Notes: a model not told the origin generated them from the letters alone. DNA of 35,836 nt from an uncultured Prevotellaceae bacterium (GCA_900318205.1 ONJS01000027.1:1-35836), one strand, 5' to 3'. Positions 1 through 8,254 are shown, numbered from the stretch's first letter. Program-made: numbers and translations.

Positions 1-1165
1 CCAGGAATGTTGACGCCAGGGCCAACAATGCCAGCAACGCCACCACCAGCAACGCACCACGCCAACGGGATTGATACTTCACCTTGTTCAATTCCGCCAG
101 TTGTAAGTCATATTTTTTCTCGACTCCACGCAGGCGGTGATTGAGACCATTCATCGTAAGAGAATCTGCAATAGAATGGGCTAACTGGATATAATATCTT
201 GATTTCCCATCATCTTTCCAGTGAAGATGCTCCAATTCGGACATTAATTCAAAATAGACAATACTATCCATTGCTACTGTAGCTACTGGAGCATTTTTCA
301 GATAGTACAAAGCAGAGTCAGCTTGACCTAAAAATAAATAAGACGAGGCAAGTCGATAATGTGCTCTTGGGTGATCAATAATTGTTTGATCTACTGAAAC
401 GGCTTGTAATCCGTACTTTTTTGCAGTCTGATAATCATGTTTCCTTACATAATAATACTCTGAAAGAAGAAATAGATTTGCGAAAATATGATATTGATCA
501 TTCTGATTTTTAGCCAATTCTATCGCTTCTTTTAGAAATAAAACAGCTGAATCCTGTTTTTCTTCTATATTTCTATAAAGCCCTCCGATGCTTGTAAAGC
601 AGACAATTTCATAATGTTTATCGCCAACTTTTTTATATTCAGACAATGCCTCTTTAAGTTTATCTAAAGCGATAGTGTTTGCTCCTACTATCTGTGATTG
701 ATAGAGAACACCTAATCTCAAATTTGCGTAAGCTTTATTTTCCAGGTCACTTTCGTCTGCGGTTTCATCGGCCTTTTTATAGCTTTCCACTGCTTTTTCA
801 AGGTCGCCCATGACCTCATAGACAGCGCCTTGATAGATTAGGGAGCGGGTGCGCTTCTCGTGGTCGCTGGAGTTCTTGTAGTAGTCCACAGCGATGTTGA
901 TGACAGAGTCGGTTGTATCGTCAACAAAGCATTTGTAATGGACCTGGGTGAGCAGCAGGGAGTAGTAGGCACGCTCCTCCTTGTTAAAGCTGTCGGGTTG
1001 CAATGAATCCAGACGATGCAGGGCTGTCTCATACTGGCGCGAAACGGTCAACGTCGAGTCGATAGCAGCCAATTCCTGCATGGTGGCAGAGCCATGATGG
1101 CACCCTGTCAACACGAGAGTAAAAATGGCCGCAAATGAGATGATGATATTCCTGAAGCGTGTCAT
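1..1165 (-). CDS. TPR-repeat lipoprotein with C-terminal membrane segment (3' end cut by window edge)
   Basis: The frame is open from the ATG at 1165 to the left edge, giving about 388 residues. Residues 1-22 form a lipoprotein signal: a positive start (MTRFR), a hydrophobic core and a lipobox ending LTGC, so Cys22 is probably lipidated. Residues of about 35-340 are helical and rich in Tyr, Ala and Leu in the manner of tetratricopeptide repeats. The last visible residues form a hydrophobic Leu/Ala/Val helix that looks like a transmembrane segment. In Bacteroidales, proteins with this order (lipobox, TPRs, one membrane helix) usually continue into a coiled coil or a short DNA-binding tail; that part is outside the window, so the role (regulator or scaffold) is not determined. 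It is divergent from the thioredoxin-like gene at 1468. A TAnnTTTG box lies upstream at 1237-1230. Confidence 0.85.
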   Translation of the reverse strand, partial: MTRFRNIIISFAAIFTLVLTGCHHGSATMQELAAIDSTLTVSRQYETALHRLDSLQPDSFNKEERAYYSLLLTQVHYKCFVDDTTDSVINIAVDYYKNSSDHEKRTRSLIYQGAVYEVMGDLEKAVESYKKADETADESDLENKAYANLRLGVLYQSQIVGANTIALDKLKEALSEYKKVGDKHYEIVCFTSIGGLYRNIEEKQDSAVLFLKEAIELAKNQNDQYHIFANLFLLSEYYYVRKHDYQTAKKYGLQAVSVDQTIIDHPRAHYRLASSYLFLGQADSALYYLKNAPVATVAMDSIVYFELMSELEHLHWKDDGKSRYYIQLAHSIADSLTMNGLNHRLRGVEKKYDLQLAELNKVKYQSRWRGALLVVALLALLALASTFL

Positions 1166-1229
1166 GTGATAGATGTTTTTGGGTTGGGATTTGCTGCAGT
1201 TTCCACTATAAAGCCAGTGAAATAGGTTG

Positions 1230-1237
1230 CAAATTTA
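1230..1237 (-). promoter_or_regulatory. -7 box TAAATTTG for the TPR lipoprotein
   Basis: On the minus strand the sequence is TAAATTTG, matching the Bacteroidetes -7 consensus TAnnTTTG, 65 bases before the ATG at 1165. I found no good TTTG at the expected -33 distance. Confidence 0.45.
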
Positions 1238-1377
1238 ACACTTTAAGGCCCAATTTTCTCCCCCATTAGGGCATAATTAGATTTTTGTTTTTTAGATATC
1301 TGATTTTCACTGCTTTGCGTTTTCCATAATTAGGTAGGATTTTACGCATTTTAGTCTGATTTAACAATTACTATTCG

Positions 1378-1385
1378 TAATTTTG
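1378..1385 (+). promoter_or_regulatory. -7 box TAATTTTG for the thioredoxin-like gene
   Basis: TAATTTTG matches the TAnnTTTG consensus and is followed by GCAG, as often seen in this phylum. It would give a leader of roughly 75 bases to the ATG at 1468. The -33 element is weak. Confidence 0.5.
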
Positions 1386-1467
1386 CAGACGGATTATACT
1401 CAAGCAAAAGGTTCTTTAAACATTAACCCGTGAGCAAGTTAACTACTTTCGAAACTTAGATAAAAAC

Positions 1468-2304
1468 ATGAACGCGACCAAGAAATCATATCTGTTGCTG
1501 TTTGTGCTGGCGCTGCTGGCCTATGGTCTGATTTCGCCAGTGAGAGGCTACGGCTTCAAGCTTGCCACGGGATTGCATTGTGTCGCCTTTTTTGCCTTGA
1601 CGTTTTGGGCTTTGTGGAAATATAGTTCACAATTGAATCCCTGGGGCATACTGTCGATGATTATCTTGCCTTGGCTGCCCGAATTTGCTTATCGCATTTA
1701 CACTCCTGAATCTACGATGACTTCTCTCCCTTGCACGGCATTGCCCATGCAGGTTATTCTTGCGGCTGTCATTATCTATTATAACCGCAAGATTTGGTTA
1801 GTTTTATTGTTGGGGGCAGCCTTGATCTACAGTGCTACCGAGGGGCAAAACCAGTGGTATGAGTGGGCCAATTATGGAATGAACAAAGCGAGACCCGCAA
1901 GCCTTGCCACTGCAGAAGTCTTTAATGGTGAGCAGTCTGTCGCTCTAAGCAACATGAATGAAGAATATCTCGTCTTTGATGTATGGTCATCCACATGTGG
2001 ATCTTGCATCAATGCTTTACCCGAGGTGCAGGCTTTGCATGACCAATATAAGGATAACTCAAAGGTACAGGTTGCTTCCTTGTTCGTCTGCTATAAGGAC
2101 GAGACCATCGAGACAGCCCTCAATATCGTTAAGAAACGTGGCTGTAATCTGCCAGTTTATGCCGTTGACAAATTGAGTGTTATCCTTGCTGAATGCGGCA
2201 TAACCGCATATCCACGTGTCCTCATTCTCGACAAGAATCGCAATGTTATTTTCAACGGCAGCCTGGCATTTGCCAAGCGCAAACTCAAAACCCTGGAGAT
2301 ATAA
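1468..2304 (+). CDS. polytopic membrane protein with C-terminal thioredoxin-like (TlpA/redoxin) domain
   Basis: The 278-residue protein has two halves. Residues of about 7-122 contain four or five hydrophobic segments (near 7-24, 34-52, 59-75, 93-105 and 108-122). Residues of about 145-278 are a thioredoxin fold: the redox motif CGSC at 177-180 is preceded by WSST, and the cis-proline follows Tyr248 at Pro249. This is the pattern of TlpA/ResA-type thiol-disulfide proteins that act outside the cytoplasmic membrane. The likely role is oxidation or reduction of cysteines in exported proteins; the partner cannot be read from the sequence. It is transcribed alone or with the lipoprotein genes downstream (gap 119 bases). 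The fusion of a multi-span domain to the redoxin is less common than a single anchor. The redox motif is certain; the membrane topology is inferred. Confidence 0.85.
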   Translation: MNATKKSYLLLFVLALLAYGLISPVRGYGFKLATGLHCVAFFALTFWALWKYSSQLNPWGILSMIILPWLPEFAYRIYTPESTMTSLPCTALPMQVILAAVIIYYNRKIWLVLLLGAALIYSATEGQNQWYEWANYGMNKARPASLATAEVFNGEQSVALSNMNEEYLVFDVWSSTCGSCINALPEVQALHDQYKDNSKVQVASLFVCYKDETIETALNIVKKRGCNLPVYAVDKLSVILAECGITAYPRVLILDKNRNVIFNGSLAFAKRKLKTLEI

Positions 2305-2320
2305 TAAAAGATGTTTAAAC

Positions 2321-2328
2321 GGGGGGGG
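2321..2328 (+). repeat. homopolymeric G8 tract
   Basis: Eight consecutive G residues lie in an otherwise AT-rich spacer, 17 bases after the stop of the thioredoxin-like gene and 95 bases before the ATG of the first lipoprotein. Poly-G runs of this length can vary by slipped-strand mispairing. Whether this one varies cannot be seen from one sequence. Confidence 0.6.
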
Positions 2329-2423
2329 TAAATAAACTTAAAGTGTTGGTAGCAGTCTAATAATCATAACAATAGTGTATTGTTTAGGAAATACAATTAA
2401 CCCAAAATAACCAGAATAGAGTT

Positions 2424-3566
2424 ATGAGAACTAGCAAATTTTTATTTTGGATGATTCTGCCCGTCATGGTAATGATGGTTGCCTCATGCGGGGACAAGGA
2501 GGATGTTCATGGCACCGGTGAGTATAAATACTACTTAGAGATTCAGTCCCAAGTGAGACTGCATTTATCTGAAAATGCTGAAGATGAGAATGGGATGGTT
2601 AATCCGTTGTTTGACCGCTTATCCAGAACTATTTACTACATGAAACAGGCAGTGGTTGACAATGATTCTCTGCAAGTTGAAACCCAGATTAAGGAGGCCG
2701 CTTTGTTCACGACTTTAGACAGTTTATATCAGACCTATGCAGTTATTAATCCCGAAAATAGAGGAAATGTCATCTGTTTTGTCAAATTGATCCGCACTCG
2801 CATGAATAGTGACGGAACCATTGGGGATGCAGTAACGCTGAAATACTACTCGTTTTGGCGTGAAGGTTATGGTGGAGGCAACGGTGATTCTTCTTCCAAC
2901 GATTATTTGGCTCCGCCAGAATCGCTTGAGGCTGTTGATTTGGGCCTGTCTGTCCTTTGGGCCAATTGCAACCTTGGTGCTAAACAGCCTCGTGATTATG
3001 GTGCCCACCTAGCTTGGGGAGAACCTACAGGCGTTCTGTGGTCCGGTCGAGGCATTGGATGGGATGACAATGGCTATACATGGGACACCAATAATTATGG
3101 TGGCAACAATCCGCCAGCTGATATTGCCCAAACCGATTTAGACATTGTAACTCAAAATTGGGGTGAGGGATGGCATATCCCCAGTTATAGCGAAGCACTG
3201 GAATTATGCGAGCAATGCCAGTGGGAACTGCAAACGTATGGTGACATCAAATGGTATGAGGTCATCGGTCCTAATGGCAACAGCATCATCATGCCTCTGG
3301 CCGGAATCTATGGTGATGATCTATATGCTACATACCGCTTCCAAAGGGGGCCATTAGGTGTTAATGAAATGGGAAGCTACTGGACATCGACCAGTTGCCC
3401 GACGCCAAGCACAGCTGAGGAACGAGGTTATGGTGTTAATGATGACGTGGTAACAGCATGGAGTTTCAGATTCAATAGCAATAATGGCGATGACATGACT
3501 CCAGCGTTCGTTGACTATGTACGGGCATACCACATGTCCATCCGCGCAGTCCACGACAAGTATTAG
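2424..3566 (+). CDS. lipoprotein with C-terminal FISUMP-like domain, paralog 1
   Basis: The 380-residue protein starts with a lipoprotein signal ending VASC, with Cys22 as the predicted lipidated residue, followed by acidic residues as in surface-exposed Bacteroidetes lipoproteins. Residues of about 35-150 are a charged domain of unknown fold. From Val171 to the C-terminus runs a domain beginning VDLGLSVLWANCNLGA, with later blocks WGEGWHIPSYSEALELC, GNSIIMPLAG, GSYWTST and a final SIRAVHD. This resembles the Fibrobacter succinogenes major paralogous (FISUMP)/DUF1566-type domain, which is common on Bacteroidales surface proteins and has no assigned chemistry. The gene at 3742 is a close paralog. 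A role in surface binding or interaction is only an inference. The name rests on motif recognition. Confidence 0.82.
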   Translation: MRTSKFLFWMILPVMVMMVASCGDKEDVHGTGEYKYYLEIQSQVRLHLSENAEDENGMVNPLFDRLSRTIYYMKQAVVDNDSLQVETQIKEAALFTTLDSLYQTYAVINPENRGNVICFVKLIRTRMNSDGTIGDAVTLKYYSFWREGYGGGNGDSSSNDYLAPPESLEAVDLGLSVLWANCNLGAKQPRDYGAHLAWGEPTGVLWSGRGIGWDDNGYTWDTNNYGGNNPPADIAQTDLDIVTQNWGEGWHIPSYSEALELCEQCQWELQTYGDIKWYEVIGPNGNSIIMPLAGIYGDDLYATYRFQRGPLGVNEMGSYWTSTSCPTPSTAEERGYGVNDDVVTAWSFRFNSNNGDDMTPAFVDYVRAYHMSIRAVHDKY

Positions 3567-3741
3567 TTAGCTTAGAAAATTTTCAAGATTTTTTGAGGTG
3601 TCTATCTTTATCTGTAAATTATTATGTGGCCATTAAACTTCTTTAAGATTCGGTGGTCTAAAGATTGTGATGAAAATTTAGTTGGTTTTCAACTGTTTAA
3701 ATGATTGATATCAAGAATTATTAACCCTAATGGAGAAAATT

Positions 3742-4869
3742 ATGAGAAAAATCAATACGACTATTTGGGCGTTACTGTCCGTTATGATAGTGCTGTTCTC
3801 TTCGTGTGTAAGCGAGGAGCCTGAAGGCGATTACAGCTACTACCTGGATATACAGTCTCAAGTGCCCCTCAACTTGCATGAGAGTCAAGATAATAATCAA
3901 GGCACGATGCCTGATAATGGCAGAGATGACGTCTTGTCCAAAACCGTCCTCAAGATGAAGAATGCGGTAAAAGACGTCACGTCCGGGGATAACACTCGTC
4001 AGGCCAAAGATGCCGCGGTCATTAGGGTGTGTGACAGCATTTATAGTGCTTATGTTAGGGCCTATAATAAGATGGAGAGGATTATTGTCTGCCATGTGAA
4101 GTTGAACCGCATGAATTCGGTAGATGGTGTGCAGCGAAGCACTCGCTCACTCAAGTCCTATGAGTTCTGGCTTATTGACGTTGAAACGGAACCCACTGAG
4201 ACAGAAAAAATCGAAAAGCCCGAGTGTTTGGAACAAGTGGACCTGGGTCTGTCGGTGAATTGGGCCAACTGTAACCTGGGAGCCAAGGCCGTCGAGGGCT
4301 TCGGCGGACACTATGCCTGGGGTGACCCCACGGGCAAGCTGTGGGCAGGAAATGGCATTGGTTATAATGCTCAGACTCAAACCTACTCATGGAATACCCA
4401 GAACTATGGAGGCAATGAACCGCCGTTAAATATCAGTGGCTCGGCATTAGATGTCGTGGCAGCCAACTGGGGTGACGGCTGGCGCATGCCCACCTACAGC
4501 GAAGCCAAGGAGTTGTGTGAGCAATGCCAGTGGGTATTGCGCAACCGCAACGAGATCAAGTGGTATGAAGTTATCGGACCCAATGGCAACAGCATCATCA
4601 TGCCACTGGCAGGAAATTACGGTGACGACCTGAGTGACCGATTCCATGCCGGGCCATATCATACCAATGTGATGGGCTACTACTGGACATCAACCATCTG
4701 CCCGACGCCCGCTTCCCCCGAGGCTCGCGGCTATGGCATCAACAGTACGGTAAAGACTGCTTGGATCTTCTACTGTAATTCCAACTGGGGTGATTTTTCA
4801 AGCAGCAACGTGTTTATTGACCAGTTGCGCGCCATGCACTTCTCAATCCGCGCCGTCCATGATAAATAG
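3742..4869 (+). CDS. lipoprotein with C-terminal FISUMP-like domain, paralog 2
   Basis: The protein has 375 residues from the ATG at 3742. An in-frame ATG at 3730 would add four residues, but the 3742 start has GGAGA six bases upstream and puts the lipobox cysteine (LFSSC) at residue 22, exactly as in paralog 1. The two proteins share the N-terminal block YYL(E/D)IQSQV and the whole C-terminal domain: VDLGLSV, WANCNLGA, SYSEA or TYSEA, LCEQCQW, GNSIIMPLAG, YWTST and SIRAVHDK. The middle (about residues 50-150) has diverged strongly. This is a tandem duplication followed by divergence of the membrane-proximal half. Downstream is a period-7 TTAG-type array and the REP-like hairpin. The function is unknown; it is probably exposed at the cell surface. 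Confidence 0.83.
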   Translation: MRKINTTIWALLSVMIVLFSSCVSEEPEGDYSYYLDIQSQVPLNLHESQDNNQGTMPDNGRDDVLSKTVLKMKNAVKDVTSGDNTRQAKDAAVIRVCDSIYSAYVRAYNKMERIIVCHVKLNRMNSVDGVQRSTRSLKSYEFWLIDVETEPTETEKIEKPECLEQVDLGLSVNWANCNLGAKAVEGFGGHYAWGDPTGKLWAGNGIGYNAQTQTYSWNTQNYGGNEPPLNISGSALDVVAANWGDGWRMPTYSEAKELCEQCQWVLRNRNEIKWYEVIGPNGNSIIMPLAGNYGDDLSDRFHAGPYHTNVMGYYWTSTICPTPASPEARGYGINSTVKTAWIFYCNSNWGDFSSSNVFIDQLRAMHFSIRAVHDK

Positions 4870-4870
4870 G

Positions 4871-4891
4871 CTTTAGGCGTTAGGTATTAGA
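4871..4891 (+). repeat. period-7 array, TTAG type, three units
   Basis: The units CTTTAGG, CGTTAGG and TATTAGA follow directly after the stop codon at 4869. They are the reverse-complement relatives of the CTAACGT-type units found elsewhere in the window. Confidence 0.55.
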
Positions 4892-5024
4892 TGTGCTATA
4901 AGAATTTATTAGTGTCCGGGGAAAATCTGGTTTCTTATTATAACGGTCTTGGTACAAGCTGATTGGATGGGATGCTGAGATAAGGGGCCTGAAATAGGCG
5001 TGAGTTACTTCTGGTCGGATCCGA

Positions 5025-5080
5025 GGGGACGGTTCCTGAGTCCAAAATGCAAGGCATTTTGTTACACAGAAACCGTCCCC
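5025..5080. repeat. nested REP-like inverted repeat
   Basis: The outer arms GGGGACGGTT (5025-5034) and AACCGTCCCC (5071-5080) are perfectly complementary. Nested inside are CAAAATGC (5043-5050) and GCATTTTG (5054-5061), also perfect, with a three-base loop. Outer arms of the GGGGACGGTT type occur, as I recall, in REP-like elements associated with IS200-like (Y1) REP-associated transposases in many bacteria. No such transposase is in this window, so the assignment is an inference from the arm sequence and the geometry. Confidence 0.6.
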
Positions 5081-5086
5081 GAGCAG

Positions 5087-5101
5087 TTGCCCATTGGGCA
5101 A
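5087..5101. repeat. small hairpin next to the REP-like element
   Basis: TTGCCC (5087-5092) and GGGCAA (5096-5101) pair perfectly around a three-base loop. On the plus strand it is followed by CTTTT, so it may help end transcription of the lipoprotein genes, although it lies more than 200 bases after the stop codon. Confidence 0.45.
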
Positions 5102-5169
5102 CTTTTGGACACTCACATTAATCTTACTTGTTTTCCTCGGACAGCAAGAGAAAAACCCACGTGCATGCG

Positions 5170-5197
5170 AAAAAAAGAAAAAAAAGAAAAAAAGAAA
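5170..5197. repeat. A-rich purine tract
   Basis: Runs of seven, eight and seven A residues are separated by single G residues, then AAAT. On the minus strand this is a T-rich tract downstream of the CoA-transferase gene, which may contribute to termination. Confidence 0.6.
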
Positions 5198-5285
5198 TAA
5201 AAGATGTACAATCGATTGGATTGTTTTTCTTGTATTTCTTGTTTTCAAATCCGCTGGAATGCGGATGCCAATTTGTAGTTTGAAA

Positions 5286-6785
5286 TTACTTCATGAACTT
5301 GGCGAAGTCGGTCTTGCGCATGTCGCCGTCGTGAATCAGCGTGCTGTGCATGGCTAAGGCGATGTCGGGATTCATCATCACGTGGCCCTTCTTGGCGAGG
5401 TTGAGGTACTCACGCAACAGGGGGCGATAAACGGGATGAGCAGCCTTCTCGATGATTTCGTGGGCACTCTGTACGGGATCCTTGCCGCGCAGGTCGGCGA
5501 TACCCTGGTCGGTGATGATGATATCTACCGAGTGGGGGTTGTGGTCGGGATAGGAAACCATAGGCACGATGGTGCTGATGCAGTCGTCCTTCTTGATCGA
5601 CGGGCACAGGAAGATGCTGATGTAGGCATTGCGGGTGAAGTCGCCCGAGCCGCCGACACCGTTCATCAGGCGTGTACCGCTCACGTGGGTTGAATTGATG
5701 TGACCGTAGATGTCGGCCTCGATGGCGGTGTTCATCGTGATGACACCCAGACGGCGAACCACCTCGGGGTTGTTGCTGATCTCGCTGGGACGCATGAGCA
5801 CCTTGCCATGCAGGGCCTCGCCCTTCTTGAAGAACTCATCCATAGCCTGGCTGGAGAAGGTCATTGAGCAGGTGCTGGCAAACTTGCACTTACCGCTCTC
5901 GAGCAGCTCGAGCACGCTGTCTTGGATAACCTCGGTGTACATCTCAAAGGGAGGAATGTCGTCGCTCTTGTCAAGGGCGTCGAGCACGGCGTTGGCGATG
6001 TTGCCCACACCACTCTGCAGGGGCAGGAACTCCTTGGGAATGCGGCCAGCCTTCAACTCATTGACGAGGAAAGCGCACACGTTGTGGCCGATGGCTGCGG
6101 TCACGTCGTCAACCGGGGTAAAGGCACCCTCCTTGCTGATGGGCAGCGAAGTCTTGACAACGCCCAGCACCTTCTTGGGGTCAACATGGGCGGTGGGAGT
6201 ACCCACGCGGTCGTGAGGCGTATAGATGGGAATCTCGCGGCGGCAAGGCGGGTCGAGCGGCGTGTAAACGTCGTGCATGCCCAGGATGCTCTCGGGAATC
6301 TGGTCGTTGACCTCGACAATCACCTTGTCGGCCATCTTGAGCCAGGTGGCGGTGTTGCCCATCGAGGTACCCAGCACGAGTTCGCCGTCATCGGTGATGC
6401 TCTGAGCCTCAACGATGGCGATGTCCATCTTGCCGTAGAAACCATAGCGGAACTCCTGTGCCAGCTCGCTCAGGTGGCGGTCGTTATAGTGGATAGCGTT
6501 GGCGTTGATGGCCTTGCGCATATCGGGGTGTGACTGGTAAGGGGTGCGGAAGTTCAGGGCGTCGGCACGCGTCAGCTCACCGTCGATGTGGTCGCTGGTC
6601 GATGCGCCGGAGAAAAGGTTGATCTTGAACTCACGGCCTGCCTCATGCTCGCGCTTGGCGCGCTCGGCAATGGCAACAGGCACTGCTTGAGGACAACCGG
6701 GTGATGTAAAGCCCGAAACACCTACTGTGAAGCCATTTTGTACAAATTCGGCGGCTTCCTCGGCCGAAAGAATCGGATAAATCAT
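5286..6785 (-). CDS. succinyl-CoA:acetate CoA-transferase (acetyl-CoA hydrolase/transferase family)
   Basis: This 499-residue protein is full length for the family that includes AarC, Cat1 and ScpC. It moves CoA between acyl groups, typically succinyl-CoA or propionyl-CoA and acetate, in the cytosol. The conserved blocks are easily aligned from memory with AarC: SGVGNIANAVLDAL near 258-271; the catalytic glutamate in TEVIQD (Glu285); EADIYGHINSTHV near 356-368; the oxyanion-loop motif GVGGSGDF at 376-383; and DQGIADLRG near 426-434. In a succinate- and propionate-forming anaerobe it would balance CoA between succinate, propionate and acetate. The exact substrates cannot be told from sequence. 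It is the last gene of the minus-strand operon that begins at 11054, 88 bases after pgi. A period-7 array fills that spacer and ends next to its start codon. Confidence 0.9.
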   Translation of the reverse strand: MIYPILSAEEAAEFVQNGFTVGVSGFTSPGCPQAVPVAIAERAKREHEAGREFKINLFSGASTSDHIDGELTRADALNFRTPYQSHPDMRKAINANAIHYNDRHLSELAQEFRYGFYGKMDIAIVEAQSITDDGELVLGTSMGNTATWLKMADKVIVEVNDQIPESILGMHDVYTPLDPPCRREIPIYTPHDRVGTPTAHVDPKKVLGVVKTSLPISKEGAFTPVDDVTAAIGHNVCAFLVNELKAGRIPKEFLPLQSGVGNIANAVLDALDKSDDIPPFEMYTEVIQDSVLELLESGKCKFASTCSMTFSSQAMDEFFKKGEALHGKVLMRPSEISNNPEVVRRLGVITMNTAIEADIYGHINSTHVSGTRLMNGVGGSGDFTRNAYISIFLCPSIKKDDCISTIVPMVSYPDHNPHSVDIIITDQGIADLRGKDPVQSAHEIIEKAAHPVYRPLLREYLNLAKKGHVMMNPDIALAMHSTLIHDGDMRKTDFAKFMK

Positions 6786-6789
6786 TTTA

Positions 6790-6862
6790 TTAGTTTTAAG
6801 TTATAAGTTTTTTAGTTGTCAGTTTTTTAGTTGTCAGTTGTCAGTTTTTAGTTGTCAGGATA
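6790..6862 (-). repeat. period-7 array, ACTGACA/ACTAAAA type, before the CoA-transferase
   Basis: Read on the minus strand, about nine seven-base units follow one another: ACTAAAA, ACTGACA, ACTGACA, ACTAAAA, ACTGACA, ACTAAAA, ACTTATA, ACTTAAA, ACTAATA, with two single-A insertions. The last unit ends a few bases before the ATG at 6785. The array occupies most of the pgi/CoA-transferase spacer. Confidence 0.8.
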
Positions 6863-6873
6863 ATGACCAATAG

Positions 6874-8199
6874 TTAGCTGAGCTTAGCGCGGATGGCCTT
6901 AGTGGCCTCTTCGTGGCCGGGCTTCTCGAGCAGGGCGAACATGTTCTTCTTGTAAGCCTCGACACCGGGCTGGTCAAACGGGTTCACGCCCAGCATATAG
7001 CCGCTCACGCCGCACGCCTTCTCAAAGAAGTAGATCAACTGGCCCACAAAGCGCTCGGTCAGGGCAGGGATGGTGATGATCAGGTTGGGTACACCGCCGT
7101 CAACGTGTGCCAAGCGGGTTCCCAGCTCAGCCATCTTGTTGACGTAGTCCACATTCTTGCCGGCGATGTAGTTCAGGCCGTCAAGGTCTTCCTCGTCACG
7201 GGGTATGATGACCTCGTGCTCCTGGTCGCCCACACTGAGGACCGTCTCAAAGAGCGTGCGCTCGCCGTCCTGAATCATCTGTCCCATGCTGTGCAGGTCG
7301 GTGGTGAAATCGACACTGGCGGGGAAGATGCCCTTGTGGTCCTTGCCTTCACTCTCACCGTAGAGCTGCTTCCACCATTCGGCGAGGAAGTGCAGGCGCG
7401 GGGTGAAGTTGGCGAGAATCTCGATTTTCTTGCCGTCCTGGTAGAGGGCGTTGCGGGTGATGGCATATTCCAGCACCTGCTCGTCGTCACCTTGCTCCAT
7501 CTCGACAGCACCTGCCACCAGGGCACGGATGTCAAATCCAGCCACAGCGATAGGCAGCAGACCTACAGGGGTGAGCACCGAGAAACGGCCGCCCACGTTG
7601 TCGGGGATGACAAAGGTGGCATAGCCTTCCTGAGTGGCGAGGCCACGCAGGGCGCCACGGCGTGCGTCGGTGATGGCGACGATGTTGCGCTGTGCAAATT
7701 CCTTGCCCTCCTGCTTCTCGAGCATCTCCTTGAACAGACGGAAGGCGATGGCGGGCTCGGTGGTGGTACCTGATTTGGAGATGACGATGATGCCGAACTT
7801 GTGTCCGCGCACTAGGTCCATCATGTCATACAGGTAATCCTCGCCGATGTTGCTGCCGGCGAACAGCACCTTGGGGCCACCATCCTGCCTATAGGCAGCA
7901 AAGTGGTTGCTCAGGGCCTCGATAACGGCTTTGCCACCCAGGTAGCTGCCACCGATACCGATGCTGATGACGTATTCGCACTCGTTGCGCAACTGGGCAG
8001 CACTCTTCTCGATAGCCTGGAACTGCTGCTCGTCGATGCTGCTGGGCAGGTGAAGCCAACCCAGGAAGTCGTTGCCGGCACCGCTGCCGCTCTCGAGGGT
8101 CTTTTTGGCGGCCAGGGCGGTTTCACGCAGGGCCTTTGCACACTCGGCGGTCTTTCCGTCAAGGGCATATTTACTGATAACTTGAATCTTGTCGTTCAT
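6874..8199 (-). CDS. pgi: glucose-6-phosphate isomerase
   Basis: The enzyme interconverts glucose 6-phosphate and fructose 6-phosphate in glycolysis and gluconeogenesis. The 441 residues match the shorter bacterial Pgi type. Recognisable family blocks are the phosphate-binding region [17 protein letters not shown] near 81-97, the [10 protein letters not shown] segment near 140-150, and the signature [14 protein letters not shown] near 203-216. The start [13 protein letters not shown] is normal for the Bacteroidetes form. Its neighbours in the operon are a GNAT-like gene upstream and a CoA-transferase downstream, so the operon joins a glycolytic and a fermentative enzyme. The spacers on both sides carry period-7 arrays. 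I see nothing abnormal in the protein. Confidence 0.96.
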   Translation of the reverse strand: MNDKIQVISKYALDGKTAECAKALRETALAAKKTLESGSGAGNDFLGWLHLPSSIDEQQFQAIEKSAAQLRNECEYVISIGIGGSYLGGKAVIEALSNHFAAYRQDGGPKVLFAGSNIGEDYLYDMMDLVRGHKFGIIVISKSGTTTEPAIAFRLFKEMLEKQEGKEFAQRNIVAITDARRGALRGLATQEGYATFVIPDNVGGRFSVLTPVGLLPIAVAGFDIRALVAGAVEMEQGDDEQVLEYAITRNALYQDGKKIEILANFTPRLHFLAEWWKQLYGESEGKDHKGIFPASVDFTTDLHSMGQMIQDGERTLFETVLSVGDQEHEVIIPRDEEDLDGLNYIAGKNVDYVNKMAELGTRLAHVDGGVPNLIITIPALTERFVGQLIYFFEKACGVSGYMLGVNPFDQPGVEAYKKNMFALLEKPGHEEATKAIRAKLS

Positions 8200-8226
8200 A
8201 AATAATATTGTTTTTTAGTTAATTCT

Positions 8227-8254
8227 CTAATCTCTAACCACTAATCACTAATCA
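8227..8254. repeat. period-7 array, CTAATCA type, four units
   Basis: On the plus strand the units are CTAATCT, CTAACCA, CTAATCA and CTAATCA, exactly contiguous. On the transcribed sense strand (minus) they read as TTAG-type units placed just after the GNAT-like gene's stop and before pgi. Confidence 0.75.

Larger units (their letters stand above)
1166..1467. other. divergent intergenic region with two outward promoters
   Basis: This 302-base gap separates the divergent TPR and thioredoxin-like genes. It holds a TAnnTTTG box on each strand (minus at 1237-1230, plus at 1378-1385) in AT-rich sequence. I see no small ORF, hairpin or repeat in it. Confidence 0.6.
4870..5285. other. convergent intergenic region without a gene
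   Basis: This 416-base gap lies between the second lipoprotein gene (plus) and the CoA-transferase gene (minus). It holds, in order, a short period-7 array, about 130 bases with no recognised feature, a nested REP-like hairpin, a second small hairpin and an A-rich purine tract. The few open frames here are low-complexity and lack any family resemblance. Confidence 0.7.

Noticed and set aside
5025-5080. REP-like hairpin considered as a plain transcription terminator
   Set aside because: No T-run follows the outer stem on either strand and it is more than 150 bases from the nearest upstream stop codon.
4880-5248. 122-residue minus-strand frame across the non-coding gap
   Set aside because: It reads through the A-rich tract as a run of Phe residues and crosses the REP-like hairpin; there is no family resemblance.
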